Shown here: piece after piece, positions 45,001 through 53,808 of the stretch
How positions within the stretch are numbered: the stretch's first letter is position 1
Layout of the letters: every line of letters begins with the position of its first letter
Origin: Lamprobacter modestohalophilus
Lineage (GTDB): Bacteria; Pseudomonadota; Gammaproteobacteria; Chromatiales; Chromatiaceae
Assembly: GCF_016583905.1 (NCBI RefSeq)
Contig: NZ_NRRY01000007.1
Span: 81,290 to 145,289 of the forward strand
DNA length: 64,000 nucleotides
Direction: 5' to 3'
Translations under genes and position numbers: made by a program
The notes under the pieces: model-generated
What the model saw: only the letters and a program-made list of their open reading frames with translations
Told to the model about the DNA's origin: nothing
Databases searched by the model: none

Positions 45001-46320
45001 GGCGCCGGCGCTTGCTTGGCCGACGATATGGGGCTGGGCAAGACCCTTCAGGCATTGGCCTTGATCCTGACCCGAGCGCCGCAGGGTCCGACCCTGGTGC
45101 TGGCGCCAACCTCGGTCTGCGGCAACTGGCTCGACGAGGCTGAGCGCTTTGCGCCGACCCTAAGCCCGCTGCGCTTCGGAGACGGCGACCGCGGCGCGAT
45201 GCTAGAGACGGCGGGCCCCTTTGATCTGGTGGTCTGCAGCTACGGACTGCTGCAGAGTGAGCGTGAGCGCCTCAGCCAGGTCGAGTGGCAGACCATCGTC
45301 GCCGACGAGGCGCAGGCGTTCAAGAACGCGATGACCAAGCGCTCGCAGGCCATCATGGCGCTCAAGGGTGGGTTTCGCATGATCACCACCGGCACCCCGA
45401 TCGAGAACCATCTCGGCGAGCTGTGGAACCTGTTCCGGTTCATCAACCCCGGCCTGTTGGGCTCGATGCAGCGCTTCAATCAGCGCTTCGCGACGCCGAT
45501 CGAGCAGGATAAGGATCAGGGTGCTCGACAGCGGTTGCGACAGCTGCTCAAGCCCTTCATCCTGCGGCGTCTGAAGACCGATGTGTTGTCTGAGCTGCCG
45601 CCACGCACCGAGATCAACCTACAGCTCGAGCTCAGCGCTGGCGAGATGGCGCTCTACGAGGCGCTGCGACGCGAGGCCATGGAGCGTTTGGACAGCGAGG
45701 GCAACAAGGCCGGGCCGGGCCACAAGCGTTTGCTGCTGCTGGCCGAGATCATGCGGCTGCGGCGCGTCTGCTGCCATCCGCGCCTGGCGCTGCCGGAGAC
45801 CGAGCTGCCGAGTGCCAAGCTCGAGGCCTTTGCCGAGATCGTCGATGAGCTCTTGGATAACCGCCACAAGGCGCTGGTCTTCAGTCAGTTCGTCGATCAT
45901 CTGAGCCTGATCCGTGAGCATCTCGATCGGCGCCAGATCCGCTATCAGTATCTCGACGGCTCGACCCCCGAGCCGCAGCGGCGCGCGGCGGTGGACGCCT
46001 TCCAGGCCGGGGAGGGCGACCTATTCCTGATCAGCCTGCGCGCCGGCGGTGCCGGGCTGAACCTGACCGCAGCCGACTATGTGATCCACATGGACCCCTG
46101 GTGGAACCCGGCGGTCGAGGATCAGGCATCGGACCGCGCGCATCGCATCGGCCAAGAGCGGCCGGTGACCGTCTATCGGTTAGTCGCCAAAGACACCATC
46201 GAGGAGCGCATCCTGAAGCTGCACGCAAGCAAGCGTGACCTGGCCGACGGTCTGCTCAGTGGCGCCGATGATGGTGGCAAACTGAGCTATGAGCAGATGC
46301 TGGCATTGGTGCAGGGCTGA
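42100..46320 (+). CDS. SNF2-family DEAD/DEAH-box helicase
   Basis: A 1406-aa Swi2/Snf2 ATPase from ATG 42100 (MSDRRAAYQSLIADERR); an open frame extends 59 codons upstream into the tsaB spacer. Residues about 960-1400 are the motor: LADDMGLGKTLQALAL (Walker A), VADEAQAFKN (DEAQ box), TGTPIENHLGELWNLF, FSQFVDHLSLIREHL and DQASDRAHRIGQERPV. The first 950 residues are mostly helical, with TPR-like and then beta-rich parts, and lack a recognised domain. DNA or RNA-polymerase remodelling is inferred from the motor only. Confidence 0.9.
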   Translation: MSDRRAAYQSLIADERRILRVLSVVCEPISQTTLGVVLDALGWKDRRGALLKERLGKLWRDRMLNAGLMEQRRNLLVCHPDLLEPLTRETLADGNFKAIVSAAEQVVPVAMRNAWDRPSDERRFRQLRIAVYAGREDAVLKMLSLQGVESFAQVRYRQVELLARICTRSADPAWLETLPARLKVLALAPMLREAALDLNAKPSSYQLMERLLAPLVPSCPDAADALAEQRLLRGQLDQVAELLTGREHPQALILSGWLSMLHGAYPTAIEAYEAALQLQRRRTRKRTLYVPGIPGVLHLLALLQRGEPADLEYVRQQVAICLKASVTDLLEPVFRLIDDLAAVLAGQTRVAESAWLLHSMAPRGAFPALFQALCLRWLGQRPSAESLILLRHGAAEAARAGLDWYAREAVVLLQGFGVEEELPALAEPPSSQVLLTDLLAPKPTWEIALEALKGLAEQRDTGADRVGQRQDANRRMAWLLTLYDGDIAQLEPREQKRTKRGGWTQGRAVSLQRLAEEPERFPYLTPKDRAICETITREQQVGWSGGYGRSSYSMDLDRALLVAIGHPLVFRPDAPEVPVELVRGAPALSVIRRDQDILVSLEPYPPDGRALLPVQETPQRLRVIQFDAGHREIARILGSAGLAIPRAGEKALLDSLTAVAPMLPVHSDIGGGDSQAEAIEADLRPHLHLTPCDEGLRLDLFIHPFGDIGPQLRPGAGRMSLFTEHEGRPLRCTRDLPAEKASAQAVIAACPVLRLALDPALDAMLDAGLELDPELGPDWDDEQDWTWNLPDPAEALAALEQLHALGDQVQLDWPQGRRIALSEEIGLNRLQVKVRQKNDWFDVAGGLQLDDGRVLAMRELIERVASAQGRYVRLGEGDFLVLSSALRRRLQGLASLIDDGRFHPLAAPAVHELIDGMQVEASQEWLGLLDRLAQIEAFEPELPSTLQAELRDYQLEGFRWLARLAHWGAGACLADDMGLGKTLQALALILTRAPQGPTLVLAPTSVCGNWLDEAERFAPTLSPLRFGDGDRGAMLETAGPFDLVVCSYGLLQSERERLSQVEWQTIVADEAQAFKNAMTKRSQAIMALKGGFRMITTGTPIENHLGELWNLFRFINPGLLGSMQRFNQRFATPIEQDKDQGARQRLRQLLKPFILRRLKTDVLSELPPRTEINLQLELSAGEMALYEALRREAMERLDSEGNKAGPGHKRLLLLAEIMRLRRVCCHPRLALPETELPSAKLEAFAEIVDELLDNRHKALVFSQFVDHLSLIREHLDRRQIRYQYLDGSTPEPQRRAAVDAFQAGEGDLFLISLRAGGAGLNLTAADYVIHMDPWWNPAVEDQASDRAHRIGQERPVTVYRLVAKDTIEERILKLHASKRDLADGLLSGADDGGKLSYEQMLALVQG

Positions 46321-46327
46321 ACTGAGC

Positions 46328-46369
46328 TAAGCCTAAGCCTAAGCCTAAGCCTAAGCCTAAGCCTAAGCC
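46328..46369. repeat. Seven perfect TAAGCC hexamers
   Basis: Seven identical TAAGCC units start 7 bp after the SNF2 stop codon. The copy number matches the tsaB hexamer array. Noncoding; no dyad. Confidence 0.95.
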
Positions 46370-46550
46370 AAGGGTTCTCTCCGGCAGCGCTGCGCGCTGG
46401 GCGTTGTCGGCATCGTCCATCGGGTGGATGTCCGGTGGCGATCGACTCGATCCTGTCGCGCTAAAGCTCGCCGGATCAGGATCGGTTATCCTGCTTGTCC
46501 TCAGTGCTCGCCACTCTAAACGCATGTTTGCCAACCAGCCGGAGTCGCCG

Positions 46551-47297
46551 ATGTCTTCGCTAGCCCAGCCCGTCCGCGAATCCTATCCGTCCTCGCCCGC
46601 CGAGATCGCGCGCGCGCGGCTGTGTCGGCAGCCCTTTCCGCCTGAGGCCACGATTGGCATCCCCTATTACGACGAAGAATTCGACATGGCGCAATCGACG
46701 GCTCACTCTGCCATGATCCGCGACCTGGGAGCATTTTTGGATCAGCTCGCCGACTCGACTGGTCTGCGGGTGTTGAGCGACAACCCGATCTGGTACTGGG
46801 TCCAGGAGGACGACGAGCAGCGCATTCTCTATCCGGACTACGCGCTGGCGGACACCACTGACCTGGAGCGGGCGTTGGCCACGGATCTGCGGCTGGCGCT
46901 GGAGGTGGTCAGCACCGAGCGCGCGGAGAAGGAGCGCAAGGACAGCGAGCGGATGCGCGACCGCAATGCCACCAACGGCGTCCCGGAATTCGGACTGCTC
47001 TATCCGGAGTTGAAGGACCCGCGCGCGCTGCGCTGGTTTAGGCTCGATGCGGACGCCAGCCGCTATCGGGAGGCGACACTGCCCGCGGATCGGCGCTTTC
47101 GCAGTCAGGCCGTGCCGGGTCTGGAACTGGAGGTGCTGGAGCCGGATCTGTGGCGGCTGGGTCGAAAGGTACGCCTCTGGTATCAGGGCCAACGGATTCC
47201 GTGCGCTCGGGAGGAGGGGCACCGGGCCGATGCGGCCGAGGCCGAAAACGCCCGTCTGCGGGCACTGCTGCGCCAGGCCGGGCTGGCGCAGGACTGA
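46551..47297 (+). CDS. Uma2-family (DUF820) nuclease-fold protein
   Basis: A 248-aa protein of the Uma2/DUF820 family, a PD-(D/E)XK nuclease fold. The pattern ILYPDYALAD and LALEVVSTERAEKERKDSER corresponds to the D...ExV core, followed by RNATNGVPEFGLLYP and a C-terminal coiled coil (ADAAEAENARLRALLRQAG) usual for the group. Start chosen at ATG 46551; ATG 46524 is possible. Such genes are often multicopy and near repeats; nuclease activity is rarely demonstrated. Confidence 0.82.
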   Translation: MSSLAQPVRESYPSSPAEIARARLCRQPFPPEATIGIPYYDEEFDMAQSTAHSAMIRDLGAFLDQLADSTGLRVLSDNPIWYWVQEDDEQRILYPDYALADTTDLERALATDLRLALEVVSTERAEKERKDSERMRDRNATNGVPEFGLLYPELKDPRALRWFRLDADASRYREATLPADRRFRSQAVPGLELEVLEPDLWRLGRKVRLWYQGQRIPCAREEGHRADAAEAENARLRALLRQAGLAQD

Positions 47298-47356
47298 TCA
47301 CCCGTCGGATTGATCATCCCAATGCCCTGTTTTGCGGCTTGTGCCGAGCCGCTGCG

Positions 47357-49369
47357 TCAGGGTGACGGGGTGAAGAAGGCCTCCAGCTCCGTCAGATCAT
47401 CGGTGCGCCGCATCGGCGGCAGGCTGTTGAGAAAGATTCGGCCATAACCGCGGCTGTGCAGGCGCGGGTCGCAGACCACCAGCACACCCCGGTCCTGATG
47501 ATCGCGGATCAGCCGGCCGGCGCCCTGTTTAAGGGCGATGACGGCTTGCGGGAGCTGAAAATCCCGGAACGGATTGCCGCCTTGGCGTTTCAGCGCGTCA
47601 GCGCGAGCCTGCAGGATCGGATCAGCCGGTGAACTGAACGGCAGCTTGTCGATGATCACGCAGGAGAGCGCCTCGCCGCGCACATCGACGCCCTCCCAAA
47701 AGCTCGAGGTGCCGAGCAGCACGGCATTGCCGAGCTGCCGGAAGCGCTCGATCAGCTCGCCGCGCGGCGCGCTGCCCTGCACCAGCAGCGGGTACTCAAG
47801 GTGTGATTCGAGCTGCGCGGCGGCCTGGCGCAAGGCGCGATGGCTGGTAAAGAGCAGGAAGGCGCGGCCTCGGCTGAGCCTGACGACCTCACTGGCGACC
47901 TCGATCACCCGCGTTGTATAACCGGGAGCCGACGGATCGGGCATCTCGCTCGGGCAGTAGAGCAGGGCCTGCTGGGGATAATCGAAGGGGCTGTCCCATT
48001 GTGCGGTCTCGGCGTCTTCGCAGCCGACGCGACCGGCGAAATGGGCGAATGAGCGGCCCACCGCGAGGGTCGCCGAGGTAAAGATCCAGGCCGCTTGATG
48101 CTGACGGCGTTGCGCGCGGAATACCTCGGACACATCGAGCGGTGTCTGATGGAAGCGGAAGCTACGCCCCTGCAGATCGAACCAGCGCACGCGGTTCGTC
48201 GTGTCGTTGCGATCCTCGGCCCCTTGCTGCGGCTCAGGTGTCGGCTCATCGGCGAGCAGGCTGTCGAGTCGAGCGCGCATCGCTGTTAACCGCGCGGCGG
48301 CCTGCTCCAGACCGCGCGAGCGATCGGCAATCGGCTCCAGGGTGGCGGCGAGCGCCTCCAACGCCTCACCGAGACCATCGAGCGCGACTTGCACACCCTG
48401 CGCCTCGGCGATCTGTTGCCAAGGGCCGCGGCGGTCTTCGTAACCGAGGTCTTGGCTCAGGCTGAGGCGCAGCTCGGCGACCGCTTGCTGCAGGGCGTCG
48501 CAGGCGAGTGGCAGGTCCGGCACGTCGCCGGCATCTCGGCGATCGCAGGCAGCGACATCACGCGCCAGCTCGATCAGCTGGCGCGCGCTGATCGTGACAC
48601 CGAAGAAGCTGGCGGCGACCTCGGGCAGCTGATGCGCCTCGTCGATGATGAAGGCGTCCGCAGCCGGCAGCACCTCACCGAAGCCTTCATCGCGCAGCGC
48701 AAGATCGGCACAGAGCAGATGATGGTTGACCACCACCAGTTCGGCCGCCTGTGCCCGACGACGAGCCTCGAGCAGATGGCAGTCGTTGAAGACCGGGCAA
48801 CCCTGGCCAAGGCAGTTATCGGCGGTTGAGGTGACCGCGGGCCAGACCGGATCGTTTTCCGGGATCGGCAGCTCGGCGATGTCGCCTTGCTGGGTATGAC
48901 TGCTCCAGTCGCGCACCTGCTGCAGATGGGCTCTGACCTCGGGCCGATGATGGGTTGGCGCTTCGATCGCGAGTTCGAGCCGATAGCGACACAGGTAGTT
49001 GGCGCGCCCCTTCAGCAGCGCGATCGCAATCGGCGCGCCGAGCGCGGCGCGGATCAGCGGGATGTCACGCTGAAACAGTTGATCTTGGAGGTTGCGGGTG
49101 CCGGTGGAGATCACCGTCTTGCGCCCGCTTAGCAGGGCCGGCACCAGGTAGGCGAAGGTCTTGCCGGTGCCGGTGCCTGCCTCGCAGATCAGGGCGCCGC
49201 CGCTCTCTAGGATCTCGGCTACGCGCTCCGCCATCGCCTGCTGTTGCGGGCGCGGATGAAAGTGCTGCAGCCGTTCTGCGAGGGGACCATCGGCCGCCAG
49301 AGCCAGGTGCACGGCCTGCTGGATCGGGTCCGCGGAGTCCGACGGGGTTTGATCCACAGGCTCAGGCAT
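47357..49369 (-). CDS. ATP-dependent DNA helicase of the DinG/YoaA type
   Basis: A 670-aa superfamily 2 XPD-like helicase. Walker A EAGTGTGKTFAYLVPAL, the DEAH box IIDEAHQLPE, and motif VI QGAGRLIRDHQDRG are intact. Four cysteines for an iron-sulfur cluster lie between motifs Ia and II: ANYLCRYR and DNCLGQGCPVFNDC. Length and spacing fit YoaA rather than the longer DinG. It would unwind damaged forks or R-loops. Confidence 0.92.
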   Translation of the reverse strand: MPEPVDQTPSDSADPIQQAVHLALAADGPLAERLQHFHPRPQQQAMAERVAEILESGGALICEAGTGTGKTFAYLVPALLSGRKTVISTGTRNLQDQLFQRDIPLIRAALGAPIAIALLKGRANYLCRYRLELAIEAPTHHRPEVRAHLQQVRDWSSHTQQGDIAELPIPENDPVWPAVTSTADNCLGQGCPVFNDCHLLEARRRAQAAELVVVNHHLLCADLALRDEGFGEVLPAADAFIIDEAHQLPEVAASFFGVTISARQLIELARDVAACDRRDAGDVPDLPLACDALQQAVAELRLSLSQDLGYEDRRGPWQQIAEAQGVQVALDGLGEALEALAATLEPIADRSRGLEQAAARLTAMRARLDSLLADEPTPEPQQGAEDRNDTTNRVRWFDLQGRSFRFHQTPLDVSEVFRAQRRQHQAAWIFTSATLAVGRSFAHFAGRVGCEDAETAQWDSPFDYPQQALLYCPSEMPDPSAPGYTTRVIEVASEVVRLSRGRAFLLFTSHRALRQAAAQLESHLEYPLLVQGSAPRGELIERFRQLGNAVLLGTSSFWEGVDVRGEALSCVIIDKLPFSSPADPILQARADALKRQGGNPFRDFQLPQAVIALKQGAGRLIRDHQDRGVLVVCDPRLHSRGYGRIFLNSLPPMRRTDDLTELEAFFTPSP

Positions 49370-49468
49370 TGGGTCGTCGGCTGGGTCGGCGGCGTCGTCA
49401 GCCGGCCGAGGCCAAGCGATGACCTCGATCGATCGCGCTCTGATAGATCACGCTCCGATCGCTGCGCA

Positions 49469-50392
49469 TCAGCCGCCGGCGGCCTTACGCTCGGCCTCGA
49501 CCGCCCCCTCGATGTCGCCGGATTGGCGGCGGGCGGTCGCGATGATCTCCCAATTGTTGGTCTTCAGGGCCGGTGCGTCGCCGGTGAGCGCGTTCGAGCG
49601 CGACGCCAGTTTGGCCGCGGAATCGCTCATCCCCTGTTCCAACCTCACCCGCGCGAGCCGATTCCAGAGGTAGGCCTCTTGCGGTTGGATGCGCAGTGCG
49701 CGCTCTAGGGTAGCGGCGGCGCCGCCGGAATCGCCTGACTGGCGCTGCTGCTCAGCGCGCTGGGCGAGGGAGGCGACGGCGGGTGGCATGTCGTTCGGCG
49801 CAAGACCGCCTGCTGGAGCTGCGCTGGCGACCTCAGGCGCCGGCGGGGCTGATGGCGCCGCTGGCGCCGGTTCAGGTGTCGCTGGCGCGGCGGGGCCAGT
49901 CGGCGGTGGTGTGGCAGCGCCTGACTGAGCGGTCTGCGATGTCGTTGAGCTTGGTGGGCTCGCTGCGGCCTGTCCGCTCGCTGGATTCTGCGTTGTCGGC
50001 TCGCGCTCGGGGCGTGCCGCGGTCTGCGCCTGGGTGGCAGGCTGCTGCGTTTGGGTGGCGGGTTTCGGCGCCGAGGAGGCAGGTGCAGCAGGCGCCGATG
50101 GCGTGGCTGCCACCGATGGAGCGGCAGCCGACGCTGCCGGGTTGTTCGTAGGCGTTGACTCGGTCGGGGTGTCGCTGATGGTTTCCGGTGGCGTGTAGGC
50201 ATAAACCCGCGTCGGCGCTGGTGCTGCTGGCGCCTGTGGCTTCGGTTCGGCCGGTGCGATTTTGACGGCAGGTGCCGGTGGAGGCGCCCCTTGCACGTCG
50301 ACGATGGGTGCTGGCGGCCCGCTGCGCTCCATCGAGGTGCAGGCGGTGAGCAGAAGCGGTAGGAGCATCAGCAGGGTCAGGTGCTTGTACAT
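49469..50392 (-). CDS. TPR lipoprotein with long Pro/Ala linker
   Basis: A 307-aa lipoprotein: signal MYKHLTLLMLLPLLLTAC with the lipobox Cys18. Residues 25-200 are a Pro/Ala/Thr-rich linker and the last 100 contain TPR-like helices (AATLERALRIQPQEAYLWNR). It starts 2 bp after mrcB, so it is probably a PBP1b-associated outer-membrane lipoprotein, functionally comparable to the activators CsiV/LpoB; this is inference from position and architecture. Confidence 0.85.
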   Translation of the reverse strand: MYKHLTLLMLLPLLLTACTSMERSGPPAPIVDVQGAPPPAPAVKIAPAEPKPQAPAAPAPTRVYAYTPPETISDTPTESTPTNNPAASAAAPSVAATPSAPAAPASSAPKPATQTQQPATQAQTAARPEREPTTQNPASGQAAASPPSSTTSQTAQSGAATPPPTGPAAPATPEPAPAAPSAPPAPEVASAAPAGGLAPNDMPPAVASLAQRAEQQRQSGDSGGAAATLERALRIQPQEAYLWNRLARVRLEQGMSDSAAKLASRSNALTGDAPALKTNNWEIIATARRQSGDIEGAVEAERKAAGG

Positions 50393-50394
50393 GG

Positions 50395-52818
50395 TCAGTT
50401 GCCGTAAAAATCGCTCATGAAAGGGCTGTTCTGGGGCCGCTCTTGGCGCTCGCGGCGCGGCGGTGTCGGATCGGGCTGGTTCGCAGGCTCGCCCTGGGCC
50501 AGCTTCGGCTCGTCATTGTCACTGGCGGCGGGCGCTGATCTTGAGCGGCCCCCACCGCCACCGCCACAGGCTGCGCTGCCGCCGGTATGGCCACGGCTAA
50601 AGGGGATATCGCTGCTTCCGCAGGCGCTGGCGATCTCGATCGTGTCTGGGAAAGCGTCGCTCAGGGGCTCGCTGCCAATCTCGGCCATGATGTCACCCCA
50701 GACCCGCAACGCACCGCTCGAGCCACTCAGGCCCATCGGTTTGTTGTCATCGCGTCCGACCCAGACCACCAGCACGCGGTCGGCGCTGAAGCCGGCGAAC
50801 CAGCTGTCGCGCATGTCATTCGTGGTCCCGGTCTTGCCGGCGACGGTCATCCCATCCGGTAAGCGTTGCTTGAGCCAGGTCGCGGTGCCTTGCTCAACCA
50901 CCTGACGCATCGCCCATTGGGTGAGATAGGCAGCATCGCTGCTGACCACCGGCTCGACCGCGAGCGGATAGCGATTGAGCGGCTGGCCGGAGGCGTCGAG
51001 CACCTCGCGAATGGCGCGCAATGGGGCGCGAAAGCCGCCGGCGGCGATGGTCTGATAGACCTGCGCGAGTTCGATCGGTGGCAGCGAGGCCGAGCCGAGC
51101 AGCATCGCCGGTACCTCGCTGACCGGGCGCACGGCGCCAAGCTTCCGCAGCATCTTGGCGACCTCGCCAACGCCAACCTGGAGTCCGAGGTTGACGGTAG
51201 CGAGGTTGTAGGACTTGGCCAGCGCTTTGTAGAGCGGCACTGTGCCATGCACCCGATGATCGTAGTTTTTCGGCGTCCACAGCTCGCCGCCGGCGCGCAG
51301 GCTGATCGGTTTGTCAGCGATCGGGCTGACCAGCGAGAAGCGTTCGGGCTGCGCCAATGCGGTCAGATAGATCACCGGCTTGATCGACGAGCCGATCGAG
51401 CGGACGGCGTCGAGAGCCCGATTGAAGCCCGCATACTCGGTGTCGCGGCCGCCGACGATCGCCAGCACCTCTCCTTGAGCGACCGAGGTGACCACCGCTG
51501 CGGTCTCGAGCGTGCCGAGGGAATATCCGCGCTGCTTGTCAAGCTTTGGCATGCGCTCGCCGATGGCGGCTTCGGTCTGACTCTGGATCAATGGGTCCAG
51601 GGTGGTAAAGATGCGCAGCCCCTCGGAGCGCAGGTCCGCTTCACGATAGTCGCGCTGGAGCTGGCGGCGCACGAGCTGCACGAAGGCGGGGTACACGCCG
51701 GACGGCTTGGCGCCGCCGTCCTTGATGCCGAGCGGGCTGCTCTTGGCCGCCTCGGCTTGGTCAGCGGTGATGATCTGGTGGAAGGCCATGACGTCGATGA
51801 CCAGATTGCGACGCGCCGTTGCCTGCTCCGGGTTGCGGCGTGGGTTGTATTCGCCTGGCCCTTTCAGGATTCCGACCAGCAGCGCGATCTGTGGCACCGT
51901 CAGCTCATCGATGTCGCGGTCGAAATAGAACCGGCTCGCGAGGCCAAAGCCGTGGATCGCGCGACTGCCATCCTGGCCAAGATAGACCTCATTGGCATAG
52001 GTGGTCAGGATCTCGTCCTTCGAATAGCGCTGGTCCAGCAGCACCGCCATGTAGGCCTCTTTGGCCTTGCGCTCGAGCGTTTGCTCTTGCGTGAGATAGA
52101 AATTCTTCACCAGCTGCTGCGTCAGGGTGCTGGCTCCCTGCACCGTGCGACCCGCCATCAGGTTCTCGTAGGCGGCGCGGATGATCCCCCTGGGGTCGAT
52201 CCCCTGGTGCTTGTAGAAGCTCCGGTCCTCGACCGCGAGCAAGGTCTTGATCAGCAGCGGTGGGAGCTGCTTGCGTTGTAGCAGCACCCGGTCTTCGTTG
52301 TGGGTCGGATAGATGCTGGCGATGAGCGCGGGGTCGAGTCGGACCAGGGCCAGGTCGCGGCCGTTAGCGCCGGAGCGTATGTCGGTGACCAACCCGTCGG
52401 CGATGCGAACCTCGACTCGCTGTTCCGGCTCCGCGCCGTCCCAGAATCGGAACGGGCGGGTGCGAATCAGAACCCGATCGCCTTCGACATGGAAGCGACC
52501 GGCGCGCTCGAGGCCGGCGTTGCGCCGATACTTGAGCCGTTCGAGCTCGCCGATGAGGGCGTCTTGGGTGATGGGGCGGCCAACATAGAGCTCGAGTGGT
52601 CGCGCGAAGACGCGCGCGGGAAGTGCCCAGCGTTGGCCCTCGAACTTCTCTCGGACCACTTTGTCGAGCTGGACCCCATACAGCCCGAGACCTAAGGCGC
52701 CGATGAGGGCTAACAGTAGGATAGAACTGAAGAAAAAGGCCCAGAGTCCGAGCCCACGGCGGCGCCGGCGCGGCTGCCTGCGTTTGGGCGAAGGGGCGGT
52801 GATTTTGGCTTTGGCCAC
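50395..52818 (-). CDS. mrcB: Penicillin-binding protein 1B
   Basis: Bifunctional peptidoglycan glycosyltransferase/transpeptidase, 807 aa. A basic cytoplasmic tail and one membrane helix (about 24-50) precede the UB2H domain, the GT51 domain (VEDRSFYKHQGIDPRGIIRA, GASTLTQQLVKNFYL) and the transpeptidase with SIGSSIKP (SxxK), SYNLAT (SxN) and GKTGTTND (KTG). The C-terminal 80 residues are Gly/Ser/Cys-rich and disordered. Coupled to the downstream TPR lipoprotein. Confidence 0.96.
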   Translation of the reverse strand: MAKAKITAPSPKRRQPRRRRRGLGLWAFFFSSILLLALIGALGLGLYGVQLDKVVREKFEGQRWALPARVFARPLELYVGRPITQDALIGELERLKYRRNAGLERAGRFHVEGDRVLIRTRPFRFWDGAEPEQRVEVRIADGLVTDIRSGANGRDLALVRLDPALIASIYPTHNEDRVLLQRKQLPPLLIKTLLAVEDRSFYKHQGIDPRGIIRAAYENLMAGRTVQGASTLTQQLVKNFYLTQEQTLERKAKEAYMAVLLDQRYSKDEILTTYANEVYLGQDGSRAIHGFGLASRFYFDRDIDELTVPQIALLVGILKGPGEYNPRRNPEQATARRNLVIDVMAFHQIITADQAEAAKSSPLGIKDGGAKPSGVYPAFVQLVRRQLQRDYREADLRSEGLRIFTTLDPLIQSQTEAAIGERMPKLDKQRGYSLGTLETAAVVTSVAQGEVLAIVGGRDTEYAGFNRALDAVRSIGSSIKPVIYLTALAQPERFSLVSPIADKPISLRAGGELWTPKNYDHRVHGTVPLYKALAKSYNLATVNLGLQVGVGEVAKMLRKLGAVRPVSEVPAMLLGSASLPPIELAQVYQTIAAGGFRAPLRAIREVLDASGQPLNRYPLAVEPVVSSDAAYLTQWAMRQVVEQGTATWLKQRLPDGMTVAGKTGTTNDMRDSWFAGFSADRVLVVWVGRDDNKPMGLSGSSGALRVWGDIMAEIGSEPLSDAFPDTIEIASACGSSDIPFSRGHTGGSAACGGGGGGRSRSAPAASDNDEPKLAQGEPANQPDPTPPRRERQERPQNSPFMSDFYGN

Positions 52819-52992
52819 TCGGGGTGTTTCCTGAAGGGGGCTGTTTGCTGTGCCTGCTGCACCGTCACGGCCAGTCTTAGCCCTGTCTGCGCGGTGCAGC
52901 CTATTTCAGCAGGCGAAATCGGAAGCTAATCATCCCATTACGGGCATCGGGTCACAAGCAGGGATCGGCTGATCTGTCCGCGAGCCGCGGCC

Positions 52993-53808
52993 TCACTGCT
53001 TGATGCCAATGCCGCGTCGCAACAGGCTCAGGCTGTAGTAGCCAAGGGCCGCGATGAAGATGGCGATGATGAGGAAGGCGAAGCCGAGCGGGATATCGCT
53101 GACGCCGAGTAGGCCATAGCGAAAGGCGTTGATCATGTACAGGATCGGGTTCGCAAGAGAGAGGGTTTGCCAGGGCTGCGGCAGCAGTTCGATCGAGTAG
53201 AAGACACCGCCGAGATAGGTGAGGGGTGCCAGCACGAAGGTTGGCACGATCGAGATATCGTCGAAGCTGTTGGCATAGATGGCGTTGATGAAGCCACCGA
53301 GCGAAAACAGGATGGCGGTGAGCAACAGGATCAGAAAGGTCACGCCGATATTGTGGATGCTGAAGCTGGTAAAGAAGGCGGCCACGATCAAGACCACGAT
53401 GCCCACTAGCAGTCCGCGGGCAACGCCACCGGCGACATATCCGGCCAAGATGACCCAGTTCGGCGCCGGCGAGACCAGCAATTCCTCGATGTAGCGCGAG
53501 AATTTGCTGCTGTAGAACGAGGAGACGACATTGCTGTACGCATTGGTGATCACCGCCATCAGCACCAGCCCGGGGACGATGAAATCGATGTAGGCGAGGC
53601 CTTCCATGGGGCCGATGCGATCGCCGATCAGGCGGCCGAAGATAACGAAATAGAGCGTGGTGGTGATCGCCGAGGGCAGGATGGTCTGTATCCAGATGCG
53701 CGAGAAGCGCGTCACCTCCTTGCTGAACAGGGTGGTGAAGGTGATCTGATAGCGACGCCAGCGGTTGGCGTCGATCAGCGGTCCTTTGTCTGCGGCGTTG
53801 ATGTTCAT
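52993..53808 (-). CDS. ABC-2 type exporter permease
   Basis: A 271-aa membrane component with six hydrophobic segments and the ABC-2 signature region near YLGGVFYSIELLPQPWQTLS and NPILYMINAFRYGLLG. It resembles the YadH group. Its start overlaps the stop of the ATPase gene by 4 bp, so they form one transporter. Substrate unknown. Confidence 0.92.
   Translation of the reverse strand: MNINAADKGPLIDANRWRRYQITFTTLFSKEVTRFSRIWIQTILPSAITTTLYFVIFGRLIGDRIGPMEGLAYIDFIVPGLVLMAVITNAYSNVVSSFYSSKFSRYIEELLVSPAPNWVILAGYVAGGVARGLLVGIVVLIVAAFFTSFSIHNIGVTFLILLLTAILFSLGGFINAIYANSFDDISIVPTFVLAPLTYLGGVFYSIELLPQPWQTLSLANPILYMINAFRYGLLGVSDIPLGFAFLIIAIFIAALGYYSLSLLRRGIGIKQ

Noticed and set aside
46328..46369. Telomere or replication-end repeat
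   Set aside because: A single internal 42-bp array between chromosomal genes; simple slippage explains it better.
50866..52281. 471-aa open frame on the plus strand opposite mrcB
   Set aside because: Antisense shadow of a confident gene in GC-rich DNA; His/Arg/Asp-rich translation without domains and no ribosome binding site.
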